Shown here: positions 50,564-59,292 of the stretch, one piece after another | Layout: each line of letters begins with the position of its first letter | Position numbering within the stretch: position 1 is the first letter of the stretch | Source of the DNA: JARRLC01 sp050290865 | GTDB taxonomy: Bacteria; Pseudomonadota; Alphaproteobacteria; Rhizobiales; Rhodomicrobiaceae | Direction: 5' to 3' | Assembly: GCA_050290865.1 (NCBI GenBank) | Contig: JBNKIW010000019.1 | Location: 5,281-69,280, forward strand | Length of the DNA stretch: 64,000 nt | The notes under the pieces: generated by a model | Databases searched by the model: none | Told to the model about the DNA's origin: nothing | Seen by the model: only the letters and a program-made list of their open reading frames with translations | Position numbers and translations under genes: made by a program

Positions 50564-53061
50564 TGAGCCGTTGCAAGCCTTTCCCCATCGACCCGGGCGC
50601 CGACCAGAGCGGCCAGCTACATTACGAGCCGCCGCCCTGCCAGGTGGCCTGCCCCATCGGAACTGACGTCGGCTCTTATGTCGGGCTGATCTGGAGCGGC
50701 GATTTCTCAGGGGCGCTGGAAGCCATCACCGCGACCAACCCGTTTTCCAGCGTCTGTGGCCGGGTCTGCGATGCGCCCTGCGAACCAGCCTGCCGCCGCG
50801 CCGCTGCCGATGGTCCGGTCGCGATCCGCGCGCTGAAGCGTACCGTCATGGATGCGCTCGGGCCGCGCTTCCGGCTGCCCGCTATTCAGCCCGATAAGCC
50901 GCAGAAGGTCGCCATCGTCGGCGCCGGTCCCGCCGGACTGACCGCCGCCCAGGATATCGCCAGCGCGGGCTACCACGTCGATGTCTATGAGGCGTTGCCG
51001 AGGCCCGGCGGCATGATGGCCTGGGGCGTGCCCGATTTCCGCCTGCCGCCCGCGGTGGTGGAAGAGGACATTGCGCGCATTCTGGAGCGCTGCCCCGGCA
51101 TCACGCTGCATCTGTCCACGCCGCTTGGGCAGGGCGTGAGCCTCGATGAGCTGGCGGCCAGCCACGATGCCGTGCTCCTGACCATCGGCGCGAGCGCGGG
51201 ACGCAGGCTCGGCGTGTCCGGCGATGACCTGCCGCAGGTCTTGGATGGCGTGACGTTTCTCAATCAGGTCAATGGCGGGCAACGCCCCGGCATGCCCCGC
51301 CATGTGGCGGTGGTGGGCGGTGGCGACGTGGCGATGGATGCCTGCCGCTCCGCCCGCCGCCTGCCCGGCGTCGAGAAGGTCACCGTGCTGTACCGGCGCG
51401 GACCGGATGAAATCCCAGCTCGCCACCACGAAATCCAGGCGGCGTTCGCCGAGGGCATCGAGATCGTCTACAACGTGGCGCCCGCGGGGGTGCGGGAGCG
51501 GTCTGACGGCATGGTGGATTTGCGCCTGCAGCGCACCGAGCTTGGCGCCCCCGGTCCGGACGGGCGGCGCGCCTTCCGCGTCGTTCCCGGTACGGACGAG
51601 AGCATGATGGCCGGGCTGGTCATCGCCGCCGTCGGTCAGAAGACTGTGAGCCTGGAACTCGCGCGCCATGGCCTGATGGAGGGCGACCGCATCGCCGCCG
51701 ATCCCGTGACCCTCGCCACGCCGATGCCCAAGGTCTACGCCGCCGGGGACGCCGCGTCCGGTCCCTCGACCATCGTGCAGGCCATGTTTCAGGGCCATAA
51801 GGCCGCCTATTCCATCGCCGCCGCGCTGGAGGGAAACGCGCATCCCGCGCCCTATCGCACGCCTTACCGCACGCGGGCGGCCGCTGTCGCGCAAGACCCG
51901 CTGTGGGAAAAGCTGCCGCGCGAGGAACCGGGCTTCCAGGGCCTCTCGGGCGGCGTCTGGGCCGACTGCGAGGCGCCATACGACGCGCGTATGGCGAAGG
52001 AGCAGGCCGCACGCTGCTACCGCTGCGACACGGAGACCGGCTCCGCGGACTATTCTGTCAAGATGCGCGAGGCGATCTTCACCCTGGCGCGCACGGACAG
52101 CGGGCCCTCGGAGATCGCACGGGCGACCGTTTCGCGGCTTGCAGCACACCCCGCGCCAATTCCGCCGGAACGTAGCGTCATTCTCGATGATCTGGTCTTT
52201 CTGCCTGCCAACCTGACACGGCTGGTGATCGACCCTTACCGAGAGTCCTGCAAGACGGCGACCGCGCTCGGGGATGGCATCGCGCTTCAACATCCGCTCC
52301 TCGCGGGCGGACTCGACGGTGCACCGGAGGCCGTCAAAGCGGTGGCGGCCGAAGCTCTTGCGGAGTCCGGCAGCGCCTATGTCGGCCGTGCGCCCCTTGG
52401 CAATGACGGCGTGGCATGGCTCCAGCTCCTGCCGCCCGGCGGGGAAGCCGATCCGTGCGCGGCAATGGTCATCGCGCTGGGCGATGCTCATGCGGCTCCC
52501 GCCCGTCCCGCGGCGGCCCGCTCCGGCCAGCCGTGGGGTATGTGCGTGAACGCCGGTAATCTCGACGCCGCCATAGCCGCCGCCGTGGCGGAGCGCGCGG
52601 AGCTGCTGCTCCTCGACGGCAGCGGCGCGCTGCCCGCCGACTGGGCGGATCTGGGCGGCGATCCCGATCTCTCGCTGATCACGCGCGCCGTGCTGACCTT
52701 GCGGGGCCTCAAGGCTGAGGAAGCCATGCCCGTGGTGTGGTTCGGTGGCCTGCGCTCGGGCTCCGATCTCGCCAAGGTCATGGCGCTGGGATGCAATGCG
52801 GGGATCGTTTCGACGGCGGCGGGGCTCGCCATGGGCGGCGCGATCGCGGCCACCGGTGTGAGCTTCACCGAGGCATCGGATGAAGCCGCCGGCCGGCTCG
52901 CCAACTACCTCAAGGCTGCCGTCTCCGAATGCTCGATGATGGCCCGCTGCACCGGCAAGACCAGCGTGCACAACCTCGAACCCGAGGATTTGCGCACCAT
53001 CTCGGTCGCGGCGCAGGCGGCCACCGGCATTCCGATGGCGGGAGCGAAGAAAGCCGGCTGA
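50560..53061 (+). CDS. GltD-like NAD(P)H oxidoreductase fused to a degenerate FMN-synthase domain
   Basis: An 833-aa flavoprotein. Residues ~15-90 carry Fe-S Cys groups (CQVAC; CGRVCDAPCEPAC) of the GltD/Fer4_20 type; FAD-binding VAIVGAGPAGLTAAQDIASAG (~108-128) and NAD(P)-binding AVVGGGDVAMDACRSARRL (~248-266) follow, then AAGDAASGPSTIVQAMFQGHKAA. After a further Cys pair (ARCYRCD, ~487) the last ~270 residues resemble the C-terminal part of the glutamate-synthase FMN domain (VWFGGLRSGSDLAKVMALGCNAGIVSTAAGLAMGG, ECSMMARCTGKTSVHNLEPEDL) but lack its N-terminal half. Coupled by ATGA to the synthase gene, so it probably supplies electrons to it. This subunit is not part of the mgsABC set as I recall it. 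Confidence 0.85.
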   Translation: MMSRCKPFPIDPGADQSGQLHYEPPPCQVACPIGTDVGSYVGLIWSGDFSGALEAITATNPFSSVCGRVCDAPCEPACRRAAADGPVAIRALKRTVMDALGPRFRLPAIQPDKPQKVAIVGAGPAGLTAAQDIASAGYHVDVYEALPRPGGMMAWGVPDFRLPPAVVEEDIARILERCPGITLHLSTPLGQGVSLDELAASHDAVLLTIGASAGRRLGVSGDDLPQVLDGVTFLNQVNGGQRPGMPRHVAVVGGGDVAMDACRSARRLPGVEKVTVLYRRGPDEIPARHHEIQAAFAEGIEIVYNVAPAGVRERSDGMVDLRLQRTELGAPGPDGRRAFRVVPGTDESMMAGLVIAAVGQKTVSLELARHGLMEGDRIAADPVTLATPMPKVYAAGDAASGPSTIVQAMFQGHKAAYSIAAALEGNAHPAPYRTPYRTRAAAVAQDPLWEKLPREEPGFQGLSGGVWADCEAPYDARMAKEQAARCYRCDTETGSADYSVKMREAIFTLARTDSGPSEIARATVSRLAAHPAPIPPERSVILDDLVFLPANLTRLVIDPYRESCKTATALGDGIALQHPLLAGGLDGAPEAVKAVAAEALAESGSAYVGRAPLGNDGVAWLQLLPPGGEADPCAAMVIALGDAHAAPARPAAARSGQPWGMCVNAGNLDAAIAAAVAERAELLLLDGSGALPADWADLGGDPDLSLITRAVLTLRGLKAEEAMPVVWFGGLRSGSDLAKVMALGCNAGIVSTAAGLAMGGAIAATGVSFTEASDEAAGRLANYLKAAVSECSMMARCTGKTSVHNLEPEDLRTISVAAQAATGIPMAGAKKAG

Positions 53062-53685
53062 TCAGGTCTCGCCGGTGCGCGAATAGACGATGACGGACAG
53101 CATCCGGATCGGCAGCTTGCGCAATTCCTCCGGCCCGTGCGGCGCGTCGGCGTCGAAAAACAGCGAGTCGCCCGCCTTCATCGGGTAAAGCTTGTTGCTG
53201 TGGCGGTAGGAAACCTCGCCCTCGAGAATGTAGATGAATTCCTGCCCCGAGTGCTGGAAGATCGGGAAGACGTCCGACTCCTCGGTCAATGTTACCAGGT
53301 AGGGCTCGACCACGAGGCTCTTGCCGATCGTGTGGCCGAGAAGCTGATACTGGTGGCCCGCGCGCGTCCCCCGGCGCTCGATGGCCAGTCCCTCGCCCGA
53401 CTGAACGAAAGTGGCGTCGCGCTGCTCCTCGAACTTGCGGAAAAACGCCGTGACCGGCACGTTCAGCGCCCGCGACAGCGATTGCAGCGTCGAGAGTGAC
53501 GGCGATGTCATACCGTTCTCGATCTTGGACAGCATGCCCGGCGACAGGTGCGCCTGCCGCCCGAGATCGGCGACCGTCATACCCAGCTTCATCCGGAATT
53601 CGCGCACCTGATGGCCGATGGCCACTTCCAGGCTGTTCTCGCGGGCGCCCTCCACGGCGTGGGGATTTTGCTGCGCTGCCTTCAT
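53062..53685 (-). CDS. XRE-family regulator with cupin sensor domain
   Basis: A 207-aa regulator: HTH_3 domain (VREFRMKLGMTVADLGRQAHLSPGMLSKIENGMTSPSLSTLQSLSRALNV) and C-terminal cupin (FPIFQHSGQEFIYILEGEVSYRHSNKLYPMKAGDSLFFDADAPHGPEEL). Start 53685 is supported by GAGGAAACG; the frame extends upstream without a family match. It is convergent with the GltD-like gene (no gap) and lies between the synthase and Amt/mgd halves of the cluster, so it probably controls methylated-amine genes, perhaps sensing a pathway intermediate. Confidence 0.9.
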   Translation of the reverse strand: MKAAQQNPHAVEGARENSLEVAIGHQVREFRMKLGMTVADLGRQAHLSPGMLSKIENGMTSPSLSTLQSLSRALNVPVTAFFRKFEEQRDATFVQSGEGLAIERRGTRAGHQYQLLGHTIGKSLVVEPYLVTLTEESDVFPIFQHSGQEFIYILEGEVSYRHSNKLYPMKAGDSLFFDADAPHGPEELRKLPIRMLSVIVYSRTGET

Positions 53686-53778
53686 CGTTTCCTCTCGTTC
53701 AACTTGAGGAACTATATGGTTCTCCCGCGCACCGCGCAATCGAAGCAGGGCGGGCAATGACGCCCGTGCACACAGCAA

Positions 53779-53802
53779 CGCCGGGCAGAAGGTTGCCCGG
53801 CG
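53779..53802. terminator. Stem-loop between amt-sORF unit and regulator
   Basis: Perfect 9-bp stem CGCCGGGCA / TGCCCGGCG with 6-nt loop. It lies downstream of the amt-miniprotein unit (minus strand) but lacks a clear T run on either strand, so it may be a weak terminator or 3' mRNA stabiliser. Confidence 0.4.
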
Positions 53803-53835
53803 CGCGTTTGGGAGGGAGGATGTGGCCGCCGCCGG

Positions 53836-53991
53836 TCAGTGGCGGATGGTGAAGGCCGCGTAGAGGAAGTAGAGCGTCAGCACGACCGCGACGATGAGAA
53901 CGATTGTCGCCAAAGTCGGACTGTTCGTGAAGCTGTGCAGTAGTCCTGTTGCATTCATATACTCGTCGGCTGATTTAAATGGTGATCCCAT
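53836..53991 (-). CDS. 51-aa single-span membrane miniprotein downstream of amt
   Basis: Frame of 52 codons starting ATG at 53991 with AGGA 7 nt upstream. Translation has a polar N-terminus (MGSPFKSADEYMNATGLLHS) followed by one hydrophobic helix (LATIVLIVAVVLTLYFLYAAF) and a short basic end (TIRH), i.e. a small bitopic membrane protein. It lies 53 bp downstream of amt on the same strand and is likely co-transcribed. It could be a regulatory microprotein of the channel or of a membrane-bound mgd complex; no family is recognised. An internal ATG at 53958 would give a 40-aa product. Confidence 0.6.
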   Translation of the reverse strand: MGSPFKSADEYMNATGLLHSFTNSPTLATIVLIVAVVLTLYFLYAAFTIRH

Positions 53992-54044
53992 GACGTTTTC
54001 CTATGGCATTCTGTGTTGTGTCGACGGCGCTGGCGGTGCCAGGA

Positions 54045-55436
54045 TTATTGTGCTCCAATCACATCTTTCTCGGGATAGGCATGAACGCCGAGGTCCGAGA
54101 TATCGAGGCCCTCGACTTCTTCCTCCGCGGAGACGCGCAGCAGGCCCAGCACGCTCAGCAGCTTGCTGATGAGGTAGCCGGGGATGAAGCCGAGCAGCAG
54201 CGCCGAGATCACTACCCCGCCGATCTGGCCGAGAATGTTGATCGGTGCCTGGCCCGTCTGCGCGATATATCCGGCCGCGAAGATGCCCGGCAGAATGCCG
54301 CCGATCGTGCCCGTAAAGCCGTGCACCGCGAACGCGCCCACCGCGTCGTCGATGCCCCGCCGCTCGATGAAGATCGCGACCTTCGGCATGATCCAGGCGC
54401 AGACGAAGGAAATCACGATGATCAGAGCGGGGTGATACAGGTCCATCCCCGCAGCCACGGAAATGATGCCCGTCAGGCCGCCGGAGATCGTGAAGAACGG
54501 ATCGGCCTTCGATGAGACATAGGCGCCCATCAGCCCGCCGCAGATGGCGAGGGTGGTGTTGACGGCCAGCATCGAGAGTGTCGCCGGGGAGCCGTAGATG
54601 TTGACGATTCCCTTGTAGTCCGGGAGGAACACCACGCAGCAGGCGAGGAAGAAGTAGAAGCCGACGAAGATCAGCAGGAGGCCGATGAGCGTCAGGCTGA
54701 TATTGTGCGGAAGAATTGCTTTGGGTTTGCCGTCGGCGGTGTATTTGCCGATGCGCGGTCCCAGATTGATGAGCACGCCCAGTGTGAACCATCCGGCAAC
54801 CGCGTGCACGATGACGGCGCAGCCGAAATCATGGAAGCCCCATTCCGACGTGAACCAGCCGAAATAGTTCCAGCCCCACGCCGCGGCGACGACCCATAAG
54901 AAGCTGCCGAGCACGATGGCGAGGAGGAAATAGGCGCCGATCTTGATCCGCTCGATGCAGGCGCCCGACATGATCGAGGCGGTCGTCATGCCGAAAAGCG
55001 CGAAGACCAGCCAGAAGATGCCCGTCATCTCGTCGCTCTTGGTCGGCGTCATCGCTTCGCTCCACGGGAACGACGATTGCGCCACCCCGAGCGCCGGTTT
55101 CACGGTCTCGCTCAAGGACGCCGGATCGTTCCAGAAGCCGAGGAGCGGGCCGGTGACCGGCCAGAACGGAAAGCCGTTATAGACCCACCAGCCGAAGAAG
55201 TAGAAGGTGACGCCGATGGTCGCCAGCGTCATGAGATTTTTGAGCATCGTCGCGAGCAGGTTCTTCGAGCGCGCGACGCCGCCCTCGTAGGCGAGGAAGC
55301 CGACGTGAATGAGAAGCATGAGAACGCCGGCTATGAAATAGAAACCCTCGGCGACGAAGGTCTTGAGGAAGGGCAGCGTCTCCAGGCCTTTGGCTGCTTC
55401 GGCTGAGATCATTACCATGTTCGGCGCGTCGGCCAT
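54045..55436 (-). CDS. amtB: Ammonium transporter Amt
   Basis: A 463-aa membrane channel of the Amt/Mep/Rh family with about eleven helices. Recognised by VFALFGMTTASIMSGACIERIKIGAYFLLAIVLGSFLW, HDFGCAVIVHAVAGWFTLGVLINLGPRIGKY (first pore His in VIVHAVAG) and DDAVGAFAVHGFTGTIGGILPGIFA (second pore His). Start at 55436 after GGGGAG; the open frame to 55619 runs through the promoter and is not coding. The location beside NMG genes suggests uptake of ammonium or methylammonium. A sigma-54-like promoter precedes it. No glnK is adjacent, unlike the common glnK-amtB arrangement. Confidence 0.95.
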   Translation of the reverse strand: MADAPNMVMISAEAAKGLETLPFLKTFVAEGFYFIAGVLMLLIHVGFLAYEGGVARSKNLLATMLKNLMTLATIGVTFYFFGWWVYNGFPFWPVTGPLLGFWNDPASLSETVKPALGVAQSSFPWSEAMTPTKSDEMTGIFWLVFALFGMTTASIMSGACIERIKIGAYFLLAIVLGSFLWVVAAAWGWNYFGWFTSEWGFHDFGCAVIVHAVAGWFTLGVLINLGPRIGKYTADGKPKAILPHNISLTLIGLLLIFVGFYFFLACCVVFLPDYKGIVNIYGSPATLSMLAVNTTLAICGGLMGAYVSSKADPFFTISGGLTGIISVAAGMDLYHPALIIVISFVCAWIMPKVAIFIERRGIDDAVGAFAVHGFTGTIGGILPGIFAAGYIAQTGQAPINILGQIGGVVISALLLGFIPGYLISKLLSVLGLLRVSAEEEVEGLDISDLGVHAYPEKDVIGAQ

Positions 55437-55476
55437 GATGAACTCCCCAGTTGGTGTTGACTCAGGGGAAAGGGAA

Positions 55477-55493
55477 AGCAAGTTGCATGCCAG
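55477..55493 (-). promoter_or_regulatory. Sigma-54 promoter of amt
   Basis: On the minus strand CTGGCATGCAACTTGCT matches YTGGCACG-N4-TTGCW with a single C-to-T change (CATG for CACG). It sits ~40 nt upstream of the amt start codon, so the leader is short. It implies nitrogen (NtrC-type) control. Confidence 0.75.
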
Positions 55494-55756
55494 GAAAGCT
55501 TCTTTCTTGAAAATGGTATGTCGAGCCGAAAGCGGCGGCGTTTGGCGCGAATTGGGGTGGAGATGCGGCGGGGCAGGATGCAGAAAAATGCCTAGCAGGT
55601 GGGCCTTAGGACTAGCCAATGCATTATTATTAGGCGCATTTTCGAGGTGGGATAGCTGTGGGATGCGTTAGTCCAACGTGTTTCTCAAAAAGAATATATA
55701 TTTAATAAAAATGTTTTGGTTCGGGCATTTTTTGCGCGCGGGGTGGTTTTCGCCAT

Positions 55757-56413
55757 TCAGTCGTGTATCAGGCGTCCCGCTCCGGCAGCGCAGCCGTCAA
55801 ACTCGGCCATCGCATCGCTCAGGCAGGCCCACAGATATTCGGCCGAGGCGGAATCGGCGAGGAGATGGTAGTCCTCCCCCACGCGGATGATGATCGCGCC
55901 GAGCCGGGCCACGGATGTCTGAGCAACGGCACCCTCCGCAAAGACATGACGCCGGAGATCCACGGCGCACAGTCTGGCGAACAGGGCGGGCACGGCGTCC
56001 CCGCCGAGATGAAACCAGCAGTGGCTGTCCTGGCGCGGCACCGGAAAGCACAGGCCAGCCCCCGCTTCCCAATTCCAGGCGTCGTTTAAACGATCGACAT
56101 GACCTCCCGGCGCGCCGGGCTTGCCCAGCAACAGGAATTCCCCCTCGGAAAGGCGCGCCAGCAGGCTGCCGTCGGCCTGTTTCACCGTGCGGTTCGGCAT
56201 CTCGGGGAGGACGAGGCCCTGGGCTGAGAGCCAGGCGGGCGTGTCCGCGCCCTTGAAGCCCGTGCGGAGGGACGGCGACAGGTCGGTGAGGACGACGGGC
56301 GCGGCCGGGTCTTCGCCCGGCACGCTCAGCACTGTCAGACAACCGCCAACGGGCTCGGCAACGGCGCCGAGGGCGGCAAGAGGTACGCGAACGAAGCTTT
56401 GCCGCATACTCAC
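55757..56413 (-). CDS. mgdD: N-methylglutamate dehydrogenase subunit D (SoxG-like)
   Basis: A 218-aa protein like the gamma subunit of heterotetrameric sarcosine oxidase, with a GcvT-like folate-type fold: TVLSVPGEDPAAPVVLTDLSPSLRTGFKGADTPAWLSAQGL, GEFLLLGKP, VARLGAIIIRVGEDYHLLADSASAEYLWACL. In the NMG pathway the homologous subunit supports oxidation of N-methylglutamate. The start overlaps the subunit C stop by 4 nt. Last gene of the mgdABCD operon. Confidence 0.88.
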   Translation of the reverse strand: MSMRQSFVRVPLAALGAVAEPVGGCLTVLSVPGEDPAAPVVLTDLSPSLRTGFKGADTPAWLSAQGLVLPEMPNRTVKQADGSLLARLSEGEFLLLGKPGAPGGHVDRLNDAWNWEAGAGLCFPVPRQDSHCWFHLGGDAVPALFARLCAVDLRRHVFAEGAVAQTSVARLGAIIIRVGEDYHLLADSASAEYLWACLSDAMAEFDGCAAGAGRLIHD

Positions 56414-59292
56414 ATCTCCTGACGGGCGTTTTCGGGATCGTAGAAGGGCGTGGGGACCACGCGCGCATTCACCATGCGGCCACCGCCCGCGCGAATGGCG
56501 AAGACCGTGCCGGCCTCAGCCTGATCCGGCGCCACATAGGCCAGCCCGATCACCTTGCCGAGCGTGGGCGAATGCGCAACCGACGTCACGCGGCCCGCGA
56601 TGTCTCCGCTACGGATGACGAGATGGCATTCCTCCGGCACCGGACCGTTCGAATCCGCGAGTTCGAAGCCCACGAGCCTGCGCGTCTGCGGTTTCGCTTC
56701 GAGAAACGTCATGGCGGCCTTGCCGATGAAATCCGCCTTCTTGCGGCCGACGGCCCATTCCATGCCCGCCTCGGCCGGGTGGGTCAGGCCGTCGGTATCC
56801 TGCCCGGCGATCAGGTGCCCCTTCTCCAGCCGCAGAACGCGCTGCGCCTCGATCCCCACCGGGCGAATGCCAAATGCGGCGCCCGCCGCCGCGACACGTT
56901 CCCACAACTCCGCTCCGCGGCTTGCGGGGACATGGATTTCATAGCCCAGCTCGCCGCCGAAGCCGATGCGGATCAGGCGCGCCGGAATCCCCGCTACAGT
57001 CCCTTCGCGGATCGAAACATAAGGGAAGGCATCGCCCGCCAGATCCACGTCCGTCCCGACGGTGCCGAGCACCTTGCGGGACTGCGGGCCGATGAGGCTC
57101 ACGGCGGCGTGGGCGGCGGTGACATTGGCGATGTCCACGCGCATCCGCCACTGCGCGTTATAGAACTGCATCAGGCGGAACACGCGGTCTGCGCCGCCCG
57201 TCGAGGAGGTGACGAAGAAATGCTGTGCGTGCAGGCGGGCGGCGATGCCGTCGTCGATGATGACGCCGGTCTCGTCGAGCATCAGCGCATAGCGTACGCG
57301 GCCCACTGGCAGATCGACATAGGTCAAGGTGTAGACGCGCTCCAGGAACTGAGCGGCATCCGGCCCGCGCACCTCCAGCTTGCCGAGCGTGGAGACGTCG
57401 ATCATGGCCGCGGCATTGCGCGCGGCGTCGATCTCGGCGGCAATTGCGGCCGTGGCCTCGGCGCCGTACCAGGCCGGGCGCATCCAAAGTCCCGCCACCA
57501 TCATGCGTGCCCCCGCCGCCACGTGGTGGTGATGCATGGCGGTGAGACGCTTCGGCTCAAAACTGCGGCCCGCGAGGTGGCCCATCTTCTCGCCCGTGAC
57601 CGGCGGTCGGACGGTGATGGTGCCGATCGTGGGCGGCGGCGCGCCCGTGGCGAGGCTCAGCGCTTTCTGTACCAGCGCATTGGTAAGCTTGCCCTGGCTC
57701 GGCCCCATGCCCGCGGTGGAGAAGCGCTTGAGAAGCTGGATGTGGTCCCAGCCCATGGCGGCGGCATCGAAGATGTCGCGAACCTGAATATCCTCATCGA
57801 ATTCGATGAAGTCCTTGCCCTTCGGATGCGGAAAAATGGGCTGCGGATGCGTCAACCCTGCGGCATCCGCGGCAACGGGCGGCGGCACGCCGCAAGGCTT
57901 CCCGGCATGGGCGGCGGCGGCTTTCCCCGCGCGGTGTCCGTCGCGCGCCGCGGCGTCCCGGTCCCACACGCCCGCCACCGATCCGGCTGCGAAAAGCCCG
58001 GCGGGCTGCGCCTCGATGCGCGGCATGCAGGTGTCCGCATCGGGAACGAGACGCGCCCCGCCTTGCGACAGAAGCTGTGTCTGCGGCGCATAGCCCACCG
58101 ACACGGCAACCAGATCGCAGGAAACGGGAGAGCCCGGCGCGCCAAATCTGCCCGGTGCGGTGACCGGCGCAAGGCGCACGGCGCGCACATGGTTCGCGCC
58201 CTCGATGGCTTCGGCGATGGCAGTGCCGGGATGGACGGGCACGCCTTTGCCTTTGACTTCGCTGGCGAGGGTGCCGCTGGTGACGGTCCCCCCGTCGCGC
58301 AGATCGGCGACGGCTGCCACCTCGACGCCCGCTTCGATCAGGTCGAGCGCAACGCCGTAAGCATGGTCATTGGCCGCCAAGACAACGGCGCGGCTGCCCG
58401 GCTTCACCGCCCACAGGCGCATCAGGCGCTGCGCGGCGGTTCCCAGCATCACGCCGGGCAGGTCGTTGCCGCGAAACACGGCGGGCTGCTCATGGGCGCC
58501 GGTTGCGGCGACAACGGAAGTGGCACGTATCTTGTAGAGACGGTTGCCGCGCGTGACCGAAAGCCAGTTGTCCTCGAACAATCCCTGGCACGCGGCCTCC
58601 GTCAATATCGTGATGCGCGATCCGGCGGCCACGCTCTCAGCCAGTTCGCGAAGTTGCGTGGCTTCGGCGCGGGTGTAATTCAACGCGCCCCCCAGAATGG
58701 GATTGTCGTCGATGAGCAACACTTCCGCGCCCGCTTCAGCCGCCGCGAGCGCCGCCGCCATCCCCGCCACGCCGCCGCCGATGATGGCGACATCCGTGAA
58801 CAGGTACGCCTTGTCGTACAGCCCGTGCGCCGCCGCGCGATCGACCCGGCCAAGCCCCGCCAGCATCCGGATCACCGGCTCCCAGAATCGCCAGGCGATG
58901 CGCGGCGTGAAGAATGTGCGGTAGTAGAAGCCGACAGGCAGAAAACGCGAGAACCGCTCGAGCATGCGGCCTTTGTCGCGGGCGAGACCGCCGAACGTGT
59001 TGACCGCGCACACCGCCATCCCCGCCGCGATGGGGCGCTTGTCCGCGTAGACATTCGGCTCAGGCCCGACCTGCACCATGGTGCTGGCCTCGAGACCAGC
59101 CGCCGACACCAGCCCGCGCGGGCGGTGGTATTTGAACGAGCGCGACAGCATCCACTGTCCGCTGGCGGCGAGCGCGCTGGCGATGGTATCACCCGCGAAG
59201 CCGGTGACGGGCTTGCCCTCGAAGGTGAAGGAGACCGGGCGGCTGCGGTCGATCAGCGTACCGTACGGCGCGGGCAGTCGGGCGGAGGTCAC
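56410..59292 (-). CDS. mgdC: N-methylglutamate dehydrogenase subunit C (SoxA-like)
   Basis: A 960-aa protein homologous to sarcosine oxidase alpha. N-terminal 2Fe-2S-ferredoxin-like fold (FTFEGKPVTGFAGDTIASALAASGQ), NAD/FAD-binding DVAIIGGGVAGMAAALAAAEAGAEVLLIDD (~168-197), AATGAHEQPAVFRGNDLPGVML, second dinucleotide region, then a C-terminal GcvT/aminomethyltransferase domain from ~600 (MIDVSTLGKLEVRGPDAAQFLERVYT, GFGGELGYEIHVPASRG), which binds tetrahydrofolate in sarcosine oxidase. GTG start immediately after the subunit B stop. Passes C1 units to folate. Confidence 0.93.
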   Translation of the reverse strand: MTSARLPAPYGTLIDRSRPVSFTFEGKPVTGFAGDTIASALAASGQWMLSRSFKYHRPRGLVSAAGLEASTMVQVGPEPNVYADKRPIAAGMAVCAVNTFGGLARDKGRMLERFSRFLPVGFYYRTFFTPRIAWRFWEPVIRMLAGLGRVDRAAAHGLYDKAYLFTDVAIIGGGVAGMAAALAAAEAGAEVLLIDDNPILGGALNYTRAEATQLRELAESVAAGSRITILTEAACQGLFEDNWLSVTRGNRLYKIRATSVVAATGAHEQPAVFRGNDLPGVMLGTAAQRLMRLWAVKPGSRAVVLAANDHAYGVALDLIEAGVEVAAVADLRDGGTVTSGTLASEVKGKGVPVHPGTAIAEAIEGANHVRAVRLAPVTAPGRFGAPGSPVSCDLVAVSVGYAPQTQLLSQGGARLVPDADTCMPRIEAQPAGLFAAGSVAGVWDRDAAARDGHRAGKAAAAHAGKPCGVPPPVAADAAGLTHPQPIFPHPKGKDFIEFDEDIQVRDIFDAAAMGWDHIQLLKRFSTAGMGPSQGKLTNALVQKALSLATGAPPPTIGTITVRPPVTGEKMGHLAGRSFEPKRLTAMHHHHVAAGARMMVAGLWMRPAWYGAEATAAIAAEIDAARNAAAMIDVSTLGKLEVRGPDAAQFLERVYTLTYVDLPVGRVRYALMLDETGVIIDDGIAARLHAQHFFVTSSTGGADRVFRLMQFYNAQWRMRVDIANVTAAHAAVSLIGPQSRKVLGTVGTDVDLAGDAFPYVSIREGTVAGIPARLIRIGFGGELGYEIHVPASRGAELWERVAAAGAAFGIRPVGIEAQRVLRLEKGHLIAGQDTDGLTHPAEAGMEWAVGRKKADFIGKAAMTFLEAKPQTRRLVGFELADSNGPVPEECHLVIRSGDIAGRVTSVAHSPTLGKVIGLAYVAPDQAEAGTVFAIRAGGGRMVNARVVPTPFYDPENARQEM

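Noticed and set aside
50707..52971. 754-aa minus-strand frame across the GltD-like gene
   Set aside because: Antisense shadow; no ribosome-binding site or recognisable domain.
55437..55619. 61-residue N-terminal extension of Amt
   Set aside because: Contains the sigma-54-like promoter and a ribosome-binding site for the internal ATG at 55436, which gives a normal Amt N-terminus.
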